A stretch of 43,981 nt of DNA from a virus, in IMG/VR virus record IMGVR_UViG_3300025736_000056, positions 1 through 43,981 of that record; one strand, given 5' to 3'. Below the pieces are notes generated by a model that was not told where the DNA came from, did not search any database, and was given only the letters and a program-made list of their open reading frames with translations. Position 1 is the stretch's first letter; each line of letters opens with the position of its first letter. The position numbers and the translations under genes were made by a program. Shown here one piece after another: positions 36,578-43,981 of the stretch.

Positions 36578-36760
36578 TCATTTTTCTTTCATTTTTTTAA
36601 TTCCAAAATAGTACCCAAATAAAGCAGAGCAAGTAGTATTTAGGAATTGGGGAATCTCTATTTGTTTTAATATAAGATAACACGCCGTCGCATAGAATAA
36701 AAGTGCAAACATTGTTCGTGGCTTAACCCAGTCTGCAAAGTTATCAATAAATTTACTCAT
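36578..36760 (-). CDS. Holin-like membrane protein (60 aa)
   Basis: MSKFIDNFADWVKPRTMFAL begins it; hydrophobic segments at residues 15-33 (MFALLFYATACYLILKQI) and 40-54 (NTTCSALFGYYFGIK); basic end KKMKEK. Typical of short phage holin-like proteins. Adjacent to a lipoprotein gene, as in lysis cassettes. GGAGAATAGAC precedes the ATG. Confidence 0.55.
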   Translation of the reverse strand: MSKFIDNFADWVKPRTMFALLFYATACYLILKQIEIPQFLNTTCSALFGYYFGIKKMKEK

Positions 36761-36762
36761 GT

Positions 36763-37008
36763 CTATTCTCCAAGTTTTGCTAAATTCAAGTCAATTAGCT
36801 TCATTGGCTCCTTCTTAAAGTCGGCAGATGCTTTTTTATCTCCATTCGCATACTCATATTTTCCGCTTGATAATTTGGAAGTGAAGAAAAGAAATTGTTT
36901 TTCCAATGGTTTAATTATGATTCCATCTTCAACCTCTTTGAAGTAAATCCCATGACTCCCACAGCCTGCAACAAAACAACATAATAAAATAACAATTATA
37001 GTTTTCAT
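36763..37008 (-). CDS. Small lipoprotein
   Basis: 81 residues. Lipobox FVAGC with Cys16 after a hydrophobic signal, so probably lipidated and membrane-anchored. The mature part is short and charged (KYEYANGDKKASADFKKEPM). It could be an outer-membrane spanin-like lysis protein or a superinfection-exclusion lipoprotein. GGAGGAGATAAAACT precedes the ATG. Confidence 0.6.
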   Translation of the reverse strand: MKTIIVILLCCFVAGCGSHGIYFKEVEDGIIIKPLEKQFLFFTSKLSSGKYEYANGDKKASADFKKEPMKLIDLNLAKLGE

Positions 37009-37012
37009 AGTT

Positions 37013-40000
37013 TTATCTCCTCCTTCTTGCAGCCCGTTTTTTCATATATGCACTTTGTGTTTTTTTCACTTTTTTATAACCAGTTGTAATACCAATACCA
37101 GCAGAATTTAGAATGGCATCAAATCCTTCTGTTTCACCTGCAAACCAATTTATCAAATTTTGGATTTGAACAGGTTGCCATCCCTTTACTTGAGATAACA
37201 TAAAAGAAGGTAGCTGATTATATTCTAATGCCCCACGTTTTCCATAATCCCACACTTCGGTTTTCCCTTTATATTTTCTTTTCCCTGGCTCTTTTCCGAC
37301 GATTTCTTTTACTGTAGTATACCGTCTCCCCGCCCAATCGACACCTGTTAATGCTTCGTGAAAGAATCTATATACAACGCTTCCTTTATGTTGTGCAGAA
37401 CGTATAGGATGAGTTATAAATTTCAATGGATCTTTGAAATGTCCAATAATAGAAAAATATTTCCTATTTTTAGCTTTTCCTCCAGTTGCTTTATAAATGT
37501 TTGTTACATCAACATCAAGCCACTTTAAACCGCCCTGTTCCCATGCACGTTTATACGTTTTTAAAAAGTCTTCTCTATTAAGAAGTAAATTTGCTAGGAC
37601 TGTCAACAAAACACCTTTAGTAAAAATTCCAGCCCAAAATTTTCTATACATTTTTGTTTCTTCTTTTGTGCCAGACCTAAAAGATTTAATCATTGTTCGC
37701 ACATTTGACTCAGTCCAATCAGGGGCAAGCATAAATAATCTAAAGATATGTTGTACTGTAGGATTTCTCCCTAATCTTTGTAAATGCAATCCTCCAAAAT
37801 CATCATTGATAAGATTCGCAGCCATCTTTGCTACATCATCAATATTCATATTAGGATATTTTTTTGTAAGGTTTCTATATTCGATCATAAAAGCTTTTGA
37901 TTTAAGACCAGCCCCATATTCTCCAAATAAAAAGTCTGCTTGTTTTTGTCTTAAATCTAGGATCTTATCTTTAACTACTTTCGATACTTTCCATTTATCT
38001 AATAAGACACCAATAGCAGTTTTTTCTTGTAATAGTTCTTCTGACCAATCCTGCCTGATTCCCAATGTAAGCCCATTTTTAACACCAAGCATTACAATGG
38101 GACTAGATTCTTCCATTGCCTTTATTCCTTGCTTATACGCTTGGAGTGGGCTCATTTCACCCCATGTTTTATGATTTGTTCCAAACCAATAAGATCGTAA
38201 AAATGCTAAATGATGAAAGAAAGAACTCTGCAATATCCATGCTTTTGCAATAGCATTGTATTTTGTAATGGTATGGACACCAGGAAGATCTTTTAATTTT
38301 GATACACCTAATATGTTATTAAGATTTTTAGATTGTTCTTTCGGTGCATACAACTCTTGTTTTTGAAATAAATTGCCTTTATCGTCAACAAAAGTATTCT
38401 TACTATATATTTTTAAATCTTCTTCTGTCGCTTTTCCTATATGTTTCCACACTTTGAAATTGCTATGTTCAATACGTTCATAACCTTCAAGTTTTTTATT
38501 ACTTACTAATGGTTGTCCTTCAATAGTTTTTATTTTTTGTAATTGTTTAAGAAAATTTTTATCTTCAATAGTTTTGATAATTTCTGTCTTTAATATCTCT
38601 AAGTTGTTTGTTGCACTTTCAACTTTTAATTTATATCTACTCGCCCATCCTTCAACAATAGTACCAAATTTTCTTTGTTTTGCATGACTTGTTTTCACTC
38701 CAAACTTTCTAAAAAAGGCAGTAGTTTGTTTCTTTGGAATATCCCAAATTCTTCCGGCATAATTATCAAGTACATTTTTAATTACATCTGCCTCTAATGC
38801 TTCTAATCCTAACTCCTTATAACTTTGATCTATTTTGTCTGCAATTGCTTTTATATTGTCAGGAAGATTTTGTGAAAGATCTACTGTCTTTTGCTGTTCA
38901 GCGGTAAGTTTCCCACGATATTTTTTAAGATGCTCTGGGTTACGCTTACTATCCAAATATATTTGGATTGCTTTGTCATATTCTTTTGACTCTACGTCGT
39001 AAACCTTTTTGCTTAATGAAGATTTAATTTCTTTTTGGAGTAATCTTGTCTCTATTTGTGTACGCAAGATACGAGTATCTTTCTTCCCAAACCAAATATC
39101 TTTTTGACGCTCATAAGAATTTACTGCTTGTTTGCTATCATCATGTAAATTGTCAAAATCTTCAATATATTCTGGCGGTTTTGGAGGCTCTATTTTTGTT
39201 TCTCTTGCTTTTTCTTCTTTTGCAATTTTGGATAAAGGTTTCTTATGTACGGTGGTGGGTCGCACGGTCTTAATGTCCGCCACGACTTCTGCTTGTTTGG
39301 TTTTTTGGCTTCCATTAGTTACCTCTGTTTCTGGTTTCTGTGTCAATACTTCCTTTTCAAATTCTGCGGGTTTCTCTTGTACTGTTTCAGGTGCTTTTAT
39401 TATAGGCTTAACCGGTTCTTTTACCGGAACTTTTAAAGCTTTATCAGTAATCTTTAATGGTGTTTTTGGTTTAGGAGTAGTTACATCTGCTTCAACGCCA
39501 AACTTTTTTGGAAGTTTCAAGTTTTTCACTTTGATATATTCTGAAATAGCTTTTTCAATAGGTGTACCCTTTACTAATTTGTTGAAGTTTTCTGGCGATA
39601 TTTTGATCTCACCTGACTTTTTCGGATTTATCCAACCTGCCTTAATAAGCTTTTCAAACCCAAGGTTAAAAGTCTTCTTTAAAATTGGTCTTACGATTGC
39701 TCGCTCTGCACCCTTCATTACTGCACCAGTCAAAAGTAATTCTATAATGTCTGCACCCATTTGAGCACCTGCTGTCTCTGCTCCTGTTGCTTCTTTTAAT
39801 CCAGCTTTTTTATATTTATAAGGTTCTCCGGCAACAGTTTTCCTTACCGCTTCTATGGCGGGGAATGCCGTTCTCTTCAATACTTCGCTTGTAGCTATGT
39901 ACTTACCTATACCATAAATAAATGAAGCAGGGGCAGTCCCTAGCCCAACTAATGCCCCACCTGCAATCATTAGTTCCATTTGCTTTTCGTTTTGTTTAAT

Positions 40001-40486
40001 GGGAGTAATCATACCGTATTCTTTTTCCATGATATCGTCATAGTTTTTACGAACATCACTTAATGGTATTCCCAATTCTTTTGAAACTTGATATATATTC
40101 TGTGATCTTGCAATATCCTGTTCTCTTGTTTGCTTTAATCCTAATGTTTCAAAGATGTTTACAGAAGGGATAATCCCACGTTTTTGAGCAAAGTCTAAGA
40201 CGCTATCTGTTATTTTTTCAAATCCTGTGATTTCTTCAGAGGCTTCTAAATAAGTCTTTTTTTCTTCAGGAAGAGCCCAACCTCCCGTTGCTCCTGATCC
40301 TTTTGTTTCACCACCACCAAACTCAAAAACTCCAATATCATCATCTAATTTCAAAGAAGATTTCTTGTTAGTTTCAGATGTTGGTTGTAAAACTCCAATA
40401 TCATCATCTAATTTCAAAGAAGATTTCTTGTTAGTTTCAGATGTTGGTTGTAAAACTCCAATATCATCATCTAATTTTATCGTCAT
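37013..40486 (-). CDS. Large internal virion / DNA-ejection protein
   Basis: 1157 residues. The N-terminus carries a 21-residue tandem repeat (KLDDDIGVLQPTSETNKKSS twice plus a third partial copy). Hydrophobic segments at GGALVGLGTAPASFIYGIGK and near GVLLTVLANLLL. Late segments such as FRLFMLAPDWTESNVRTMIK, SIIGHFKDPLKFITHPIRSA and LTGVDWAGRRYT are typical of giant internal proteins of podoviruses and related ejection proteins. Very basic C-terminus (KKRAARRRR). ATGA overlap with the gene before. No signal peptide, consistent with packaging inside the head. Confidence 0.7.
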   Translation of the reverse strand: MTIKLDDDIGVLQPTSETNKKSSLKLDDDIGVLQPTSETNKKSSLKLDDDIGVFEFGGGETKGSGATGGWALPEEKKTYLEASEEITGFEKITDSVLDFAQKRGIIPSVNIFETLGLKQTREQDIARSQNIYQVSKELGIPLSDVRKNYDDIMEKEYGMITPIKQNEKQMELMIAGGALVGLGTAPASFIYGIGKYIATSEVLKRTAFPAIEAVRKTVAGEPYKYKKAGLKEATGAETAGAQMGADIIELLLTGAVMKGAERAIVRPILKKTFNLGFEKLIKAGWINPKKSGEIKISPENFNKLVKGTPIEKAISEYIKVKNLKLPKKFGVEADVTTPKPKTPLKITDKALKVPVKEPVKPIIKAPETVQEKPAEFEKEVLTQKPETEVTNGSQKTKQAEVVADIKTVRPTTVHKKPLSKIAKEEKARETKIEPPKPPEYIEDFDNLHDDSKQAVNSYERQKDIWFGKKDTRILRTQIETRLLQKEIKSSLSKKVYDVESKEYDKAIQIYLDSKRNPEHLKKYRGKLTAEQQKTVDLSQNLPDNIKAIADKIDQSYKELGLEALEADVIKNVLDNYAGRIWDIPKKQTTAFFRKFGVKTSHAKQRKFGTIVEGWASRYKLKVESATNNLEILKTEIIKTIEDKNFLKQLQKIKTIEGQPLVSNKKLEGYERIEHSNFKVWKHIGKATEEDLKIYSKNTFVDDKGNLFQKQELYAPKEQSKNLNNILGVSKLKDLPGVHTITKYNAIAKAWILQSSFFHHLAFLRSYWFGTNHKTWGEMSPLQAYKQGIKAMEESSPIVMLGVKNGLTLGIRQDWSEELLQEKTAIGVLLDKWKVSKVVKDKILDLRQKQADFLFGEYGAGLKSKAFMIEYRNLTKKYPNMNIDDVAKMAANLINDDFGGLHLQRLGRNPTVQHIFRLFMLAPDWTESNVRTMIKSFRSGTKEETKMYRKFWAGIFTKGVLLTVLANLLLNREDFLKTYKRAWEQGGLKWLDVDVTNIYKATGGKAKNRKYFSIIGHFKDPLKFITHPIRSAQHKGSVVYRFFHEALTGVDWAGRRYTTVKEIVGKEPGKRKYKGKTEVWDYGKRGALEYNQLPSFMLSQVKGWQPVQIQNLINWFAGETEGFDAILNSAGIGITTGYKKVKKTQSAYMKKRAARRRR
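40330..40477 (-). repeat. 63-bp tandem repeat within ejection-protein gene
   Basis: Two full copies (40330-40392 and 40393-40455) and a 22-base partial copy (40456-40477), identical in register. In protein: 21-residue units starting LKLDDDIGV. Likely a recent slippage duplication. Confidence 0.9.
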
Positions 40487-41415
40487 CTTATTGACTTCCT
40501 TATCCAGTCGATTGCTTCATCTTCTGTCATGCTTTCTTGTTCCATGAGATAGTCTAATGCTTCACTTGTCTTTTTGATTTCTTTAGGTAATGCAATTTTA
40601 CTACTTGTTTTCTTTCCCTCTGCATCTCCTAATAATTTGTCCCCATGATATTTCATAATTGCATCAACATCAACGCCCTTATCTTCTAAATTAACTCTAT
40701 TTGATATTGCTTGATGCAACTGATCTTTTGTTTTTATCCTATTTAATTCGTAAATAGTTACTTCATTTAATTCAGCTTTGTGAGGACTTCTCCAAGCGTT
40801 AAATCCACCTTCAACCTTAAACCTAGGGTCAGGAGGTAAAGGAGGTAATAACGCATCTATTTTCTTGTCTACTTTTGAAACAGAATATTTTTTATATAAG
40901 TCTTTAAGTGTTTTTTCTCCACGTTCGTATGCTCCAACATCATTCCCTAATTGCTCGTCTTTTGATACTTTCGCACTACCACCCTTGAAAGAATATCGTC
41001 CGATTTTATGAGTTGTTCCTTGTGGCAATACGCCCGTAAAATCTACTGGTTCATCTTGTGGAGTTTCTCCCATTCTTGCAGCAAGTATAGTAAACATCTC
41101 CTGTTCTTGTTGCTTTTCTTGTAGAATTTGAGCATGTTCTACTTTCATTGTTCTTATTTTCATCATGTCCATTGCAAATTTAGCTTTTGAATCTTTTTGC
41201 TTTGTCTTTATCTGCTCTTGTCTTGCTTGTGTCATATCAGGAGAAAGATATTCTTCATCTTTTTTAATTTGTAAATCTGCTTGTTTGAAACTATAATCAT
41301 CAATTTTTTTCTGTCTTTCTCTATCTTGCATTGCCAAAGAAACATTGTTAAAGTTTTCAGTTGCTCTGCTTACTCCTTCAACAAGTCCGGCAGCGATTGT
41401 TAACATATCTGGCAT
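40483..41415 (-). CDS. Internal virion / ejection protein (310 aa)
   Basis: Starts MPDMLTIAAGLVEGVSRATE, a long helical first half (ADLQIKKDEEYLSPDMTQAR), a Pro-rich centre (ALLPPLPPDPRF) and a short C-terminal domain with EQESMTEDEAIDWIRKS. No signal peptide. Position between the small and large ejection genes matches podoviral ejection sets (T7 gp14-15-16 order). Confidence 0.6.
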   Translation of the reverse strand: MPDMLTIAAGLVEGVSRATENFNNVSLAMQDRERQKKIDDYSFKQADLQIKKDEEYLSPDMTQARQEQIKTKQKDSKAKFAMDMMKIRTMKVEHAQILQEKQQEQEMFTILAARMGETPQDEPVDFTGVLPQGTTHKIGRYSFKGGSAKVSKDEQLGNDVGAYERGEKTLKDLYKKYSVSKVDKKIDALLPPLPPDPRFKVEGGFNAWRSPHKAELNEVTIYELNRIKTKDQLHQAISNRVNLEDKGVDVDAIMKYHGDKLLGDAEGKKTSSKIALPKEIKKTSEALDYLMEQESMTEDEAIDWIRKSIR

Positions 41416-41441
41416 TTTTATATCCCCCTTTTACTTTTATA

Positions 41442-42101
41442 TCATCTGCGAACAGAATATGGCAAACTTCCATAATTCATTTGTGGAGTTGAAAAACCTT
41501 TACCCGCAGCAGAACCTAGCGTATATCCTGCCTTTGCTCCAGTCGGACCGCCCATCATTCCACCTGCAATAGTCCCGCCAATAGCAAGCCCACCTGATAT
41601 TATCTTCTGCCACATTCCAGATTTTCTTGCTTTTTCTGCTTCTTCCTCTTTTTGGTTCTGTGCAGCAACATCTGTTTCAAGTCCAGTTTTCCACTGTTCA
41701 TATTGGTTTTTCTGAAGTTGTTGTGTCTGTCCAGTTCTACGCACCCCCGACATTGTACTTAATGATTTATTAAGTAATGATTCCCTTCCTTCCATTCCAC
41801 GCAGAAAATCTTGCCATCTTAATTTTGTGGTCATATCCCCAGTTGCTTTTGCAATCGCAGATGTCGAACGTCCGCCTGAACCCGTCCTTCTGCGTGCAGC
41901 ATCTTCAGTTACCGCTTTAGTAATATCTCTTGTTCCCATCCCAATTAAACCTTCAAGGGCTTCCCCACCGTATTCGCCGATGCCTTTATAGTAAGGGTCG
42001 AACTTGCCCTGTAGCCCAGATTGACCGAATTTGTAAAGTTGCTTTTGACTTTTTTGATAATATTCATCTTCAGCAAATCCCGGTATATTTAATGATAGCA
42101 T
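41442..42101 (-). CDS. Small ejection protein with glycine-zipper membrane segment
   Basis: 219 residues. Helical first part with Gln/Lys; residues 168-204 hold a glycine zipper (GGLAIGGTIAGGMMGGPTGA, then GYTLGSAAG) that could insert into the host membrane during infection. Related in plan to T7 gp14/P22 gp7-like proteins. GGAGGTAAAAA precedes the ATG. No signal peptide. Confidence 0.6.
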   Translation of the reverse strand: MLSLNIPGFAEDEYYQKSQKQLYKFGQSGLQGKFDPYYKGIGEYGGEALEGLIGMGTRDITKAVTEDAARRRTGSGGRSTSAIAKATGDMTTKLRWQDFLRGMEGRESLLNKSLSTMSGVRRTGQTQQLQKNQYEQWKTGLETDVAAQNQKEEEAEKARKSGMWQKIISGGLAIGGTIAGGMMGGPTGAKAGYTLGSAAGKGFSTPQMNYGSLPYSVRR

Positions 42102-42111
42102 TTTTTACCTC

Positions 42112-42465
42112 CTATTCATTATCAGTGTCATTGTCAGGGTCAAGTCCCCATGCTTGCAATTCTTCTTTATCATAACCTGATAGTTTTAATTTCTTAACAA
42201 GTTTTCGTTCTATCTTTTTTTCTTTAGTATTATTTTTCAATGTTGTAATTGACATTTTATCAATTTCCTTACGCACTATTTCGCCGTCTAATCCAAGCGT
42301 ATTCATATAATCTTTTGAACCATTAAATCCCTTAAACTCTTTATATTTATCTTTCAATTTCAAATCTATTACATTAATGTTATCAAACTCATACTTCGAT
42401 AATTCCAATGCTATTACATTGTTACTAATAAGCAATGTGAATAAAAAAATAACGACATATTTCAT
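42112..42465 (-). CDS. Exported small protein (117 aa)
   Basis: Residues 1-19 form a Sec signal (MKYVVIFLFTLLISNNVIA). The mature part is short, basic and charged, ending in an acidic tail (GLDPDNDTDNE). No family recognised. GGGGGG before the ATG. Lies between exported fibre-like and ejection genes. Confidence 0.5.
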   Translation of the reverse strand: MKYVVIFLFTLLISNNVIALELSKYEFDNINVIDLKLKDKYKEFKGFNGSKDYMNTLGLDGEIVRKEIDKMSITTLKNNTKEKKIERKLVKKLKLSGYDKEELQAWGLDPDNDTDNE

Positions 42466-42478
42466 TGTATCCCCCCTT

Positions 42479-43366
42479 CTAAAGTTCCATAACGGTTAAG
42501 ATTCTATACCCATTTGTTGTACCTTTTTGATATCCAGTACCGGTATTAACTTTCCATTTAATTTTTATAGTATGAGAACCGGCACTAAGAGTTGTGTCTA
42601 AATAATGAATAGCAAGAGGGATATTTGATGTTTGTGGAGAAGAGCTATCATGCTCATACCGCATTGATGAATTTTTACCCGATCCATCAATTTCTATTTG
42701 AGCCCACTGTTTCACACTAGAATTCTCTAAAGGTGCTTCAAACAGTACCAAAACAGGACGTCCACTACTTACAAATTTTATCTCCATATCTGTCATGTCT
42801 TCATAGGTTGTACTAGTTGTAGTAATATCTGTTGTTCCTACAACTTGCATAACATTTCCTACATCTCCACCCTTTATGTTCCCCACATTTACAATATTTG
42901 ACGAACTATCATTATAAAAATATCCTATCTTTCTGTATTGAGTCGCTCCATCAGGAGATGTTGCAGATGTGGAAATTTTAAATGTGCAAGTAGTAACGTC
43001 AGTATCACCTAAAGCGTAAACATAATATTGTGTGCTACTCGCTTCCGCACCTGTATCAATATCAGCCCATGTTACAGTAGTCGTTGATGTGTTTCGTCTC
43101 CATTTCACAATCGAACCTGCACTGTTTGGAATAGCAATTTCACCAGTTAATACTTTAATTTGTGCTGACGTATCAGGAATAACTGTTAAATTCTCACGAT
43201 AGTTGTATAAAATCCGGTCAGTTGCTCCATTATTTGTTTGCAGTAATGTATCAACAGTGCTTATATTTGCAGAACCTTGGGGAGCAGTTTTAGTCCACTG
43301 GTCTGCCGAATACACATTTCCACATGACATAATAAATATTAAAAATAAAAACAATAATTTTTTCAT
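42479..43366 (-). CDS. Exported fibre/beta-sandwich protein
   Basis: 295 residues. Residues 1-21 form a Sec signal. The body is beta-rich: LTGEIAIPNSAGSIVKWRRN, TSPDGATQYRKIGYFYNDSS and a C-terminal domain VVGTTDITTTSTTYEDMTDM to RILTVMEL that looks like a phage fibre tip domain (SAGSHTIKIKWKVNTGTGY). AGGAGGACGAAAG precedes the ATG. A fibre role is inferred. Confidence 0.6.
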   Translation of the reverse strand: MKKLLFLFLIFIMSCGNVYSADQWTKTAPQGSANISTVDTLLQTNNGATDRILYNYRENLTVIPDTSAQIKVLTGEIAIPNSAGSIVKWRRNTSTTTVTWADIDTGAEASSTQYYVYALGDTDVTTCTFKISTSATSPDGATQYRKIGYFYNDSSSNIVNVGNIKGGDVGNVMQVVGTTDITTTSTTYEDMTDMEIKFVSSGRPVLVLFEAPLENSSVKQWAQIEIDGSGKNSSMRYEHDSSSPQTSNIPLAIHYLDTTLSAGSHTIKIKWKVNTGTGYQKGTTNGYRILTVMEL

Positions 43367-43381
43367 CTTTCGTCCTCCTAT

Positions 43382-43819
43382 TTAATTATAATTATAACTA
43401 ATAACAATTTCACCATTTACACCTAATCTATTTTTAACTATTCCTTTTGTTCCTCCATCGTATACACACAAGTCTGTGTCCAAGTCCGTGTCCGCAGTAT
43501 TTGTTGTCCCAACAACCTTTGTACACGTTCCATCACTTTCAACAACCCATGTTCCACATTCTGCATTACAAGTTACAGTTACAAACCCATGAGTTGCATC
43601 AGGAAGACTTACCGTTGCATCATCTGCAATAAGATCAGATTGATACGAAAATATCTTGCCAAGGGAATTAAGATCATTCCGCAATTTTCTAAGTTCGTTG
43701 TTGAGTATCACAACGCTATCTTTTTCAAAATTCGGAATTTCATCACGTTGTGATCTCGCAGAAGCAAATGGACAAATCATCATACACAAAACAGAAAAAA
43801 TCAATATTCGTTTTATCAT
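43382..43819 (-). CDS. Exported small virion-region protein (145 aa)
   Basis: Residues 1-21 form a Sec signal (core LIFSVLCMMICPFASA). Then a short helix (DEIPNFEKDSVVILNNELRK) and a beta part with VTVTCNAECGTWVVESDGTC, three Cys, and GEIVISYNYN at the end. Its ATG overlaps the nozzle stop codon by one base, so the two are coupled. Confidence 0.55.
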   Translation of the reverse strand: MIKRILIFSVLCMMICPFASARSQRDEIPNFEKDSVVILNNELRKLRNDLNSLGKIFSYQSDLIADDATVSLPDATHGFVTVTCNAECGTWVVESDGTCTKVVGTTNTADTDLDTDLCVYDGGTKGIVKNRLGVNGEIVISYNYN

Positions 43820-43981
43820 TATACATTGTCCTCCATCGCCTTATACATGATTTCAATTCTATTGAGTTGCCACTCTGTAACACCTTCTTCGGAAACTGTA
43901 ATCTTCCAAAATCTCCCAATAGGGCTAGGAGTAGAAGAAGAATTTATTTCAGGTAAATAGGTATAATATTTATTATATCGC
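43819..43981 (-). CDS. C-terminal end of nozzle protein (other part at 1-2419)
   Basis: Reading leftward, the repeat copy gives QLNRIEI then MYKAMEDNV and TAA at 43821-43819. This finishes the frame cut at position 1. The one-base deletion after 43976 would shift the frame to the right of it, so the left copy should be taken as correct. Confidence 0.75.
   Translation of the reverse strand, partial: RYNKYYTYLPEINSSSTPSPIGRFWKITVSEEGVTEWQLNRIEIMYKAMEDNV
43851..43976. repeat. Terminal direct repeat (right copy)
   Basis: Identical to 1-126; followed by ATCGC where the left copy has CATCGC. The window end is therefore an overlap of the circle, with a probable single-base assembly error at the extreme end. 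Confidence 0.9.

Noticed and set aside
37497-38174. Plus-strand open frame of 225 codons inside the ejection-protein gene, and a similar one at 39132-39764
   Set aside because: Both are complements of the well-supported 1157-residue gene and have Ser/Phe-rich composition typical of shadow frames.
1-43981. Integrase, attachment site or plasmid partition genes
   Set aside because: No tyrosine or serine recombinase, ParA/ParB pair or tRNA-end duplication was seen on either strand.

Overview
The window is an essentially complete genome of an uncultured tailed phage, assembled as a circle. The first 126 bases recur exactly at 43851-43976, so the unit length is about 43,850 bp, and one gene (the tail nozzle) is cut by the window edge and completed at the other end. 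The gene set points to a short-tailed (podovirus-like) phage: small and large terminase, a 719-residue portal, scaffold, capsid protein, a head-tail adaptor, a propeller-like nozzle and a run of ejection-type internal virion proteins. I see no tape measure, sheath, DNA polymerase or integrase. The DNA is AT-rich. A lipobox and many Sec signal peptides suggest a diderm bacterial host, but nothing identifies the host further.

Layout. (1) 22845 down to 1, continuing across the circle to about 36358, all minus strand: the late region. Order: terS, terL, portal, an accessory block of eight small genes (18422-16261, including an Acb2/Tad1-like candidate anti-defence gene) closed by a strong terminator at 16154-16196, then scaffold, head-decoration-like protein, major capsid protein, fibre and adhesin genes, adaptor, nozzle, three more exported proteins, three ejection-type proteins, and a lipoprotein/holin-like pair. 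(2) 23135-30575, plus strand: the early region, with two good sigma70-type promoters (23135-23163 and 27714-27742), a secreted lysozyme-like gene interrupted by an HNH gene, many tiny zinc-ribbon and membrane proteins, and a lambda O/P-like replication pair: an initiator with five 11-bp iterons inside its coding sequence, and an AAA+ helicase loader. (3) 36383-30696, minus strand: DUF1064-like nuclease, Cro/XRE-type regulator with its own promoter, RecB/Cas4-like nuclease (DUF2800 type) and RecT recombinase, with low-complexity Gly-rich small proteins between them, and a broken RuvC-like gene. A bidirectional terminator at 30637-30677 separates the two convergent regions.

How it works together: the early operon starts replication through host replication enzymes; RecT plus the exonuclease-like protein supply recombination; the late operon builds the head and short tail. 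No integrase is visible, so the XRE-type protein is more likely an early/late switch than a prophage repressor.

Most unusual points: (a) ten genes of the tail/fibre module, including the nozzle itself, begin with Sec-type signal peptides, whereas head, portal, adaptor and ejection proteins do not; (b) an HNH gene lies entirely inside an in-frame, stop-free insertion of 684 bases in the lysozyme-like gene; (c) two RNA leaders have crossing helices (25530-25621 and 27751-27862); (d) there is a candidate cyclic-nucleotide-sponge gene; (e) there are Gly/Tyr/Asp- and Ser/Gly-repeat microproteins beside the recombinase genes.
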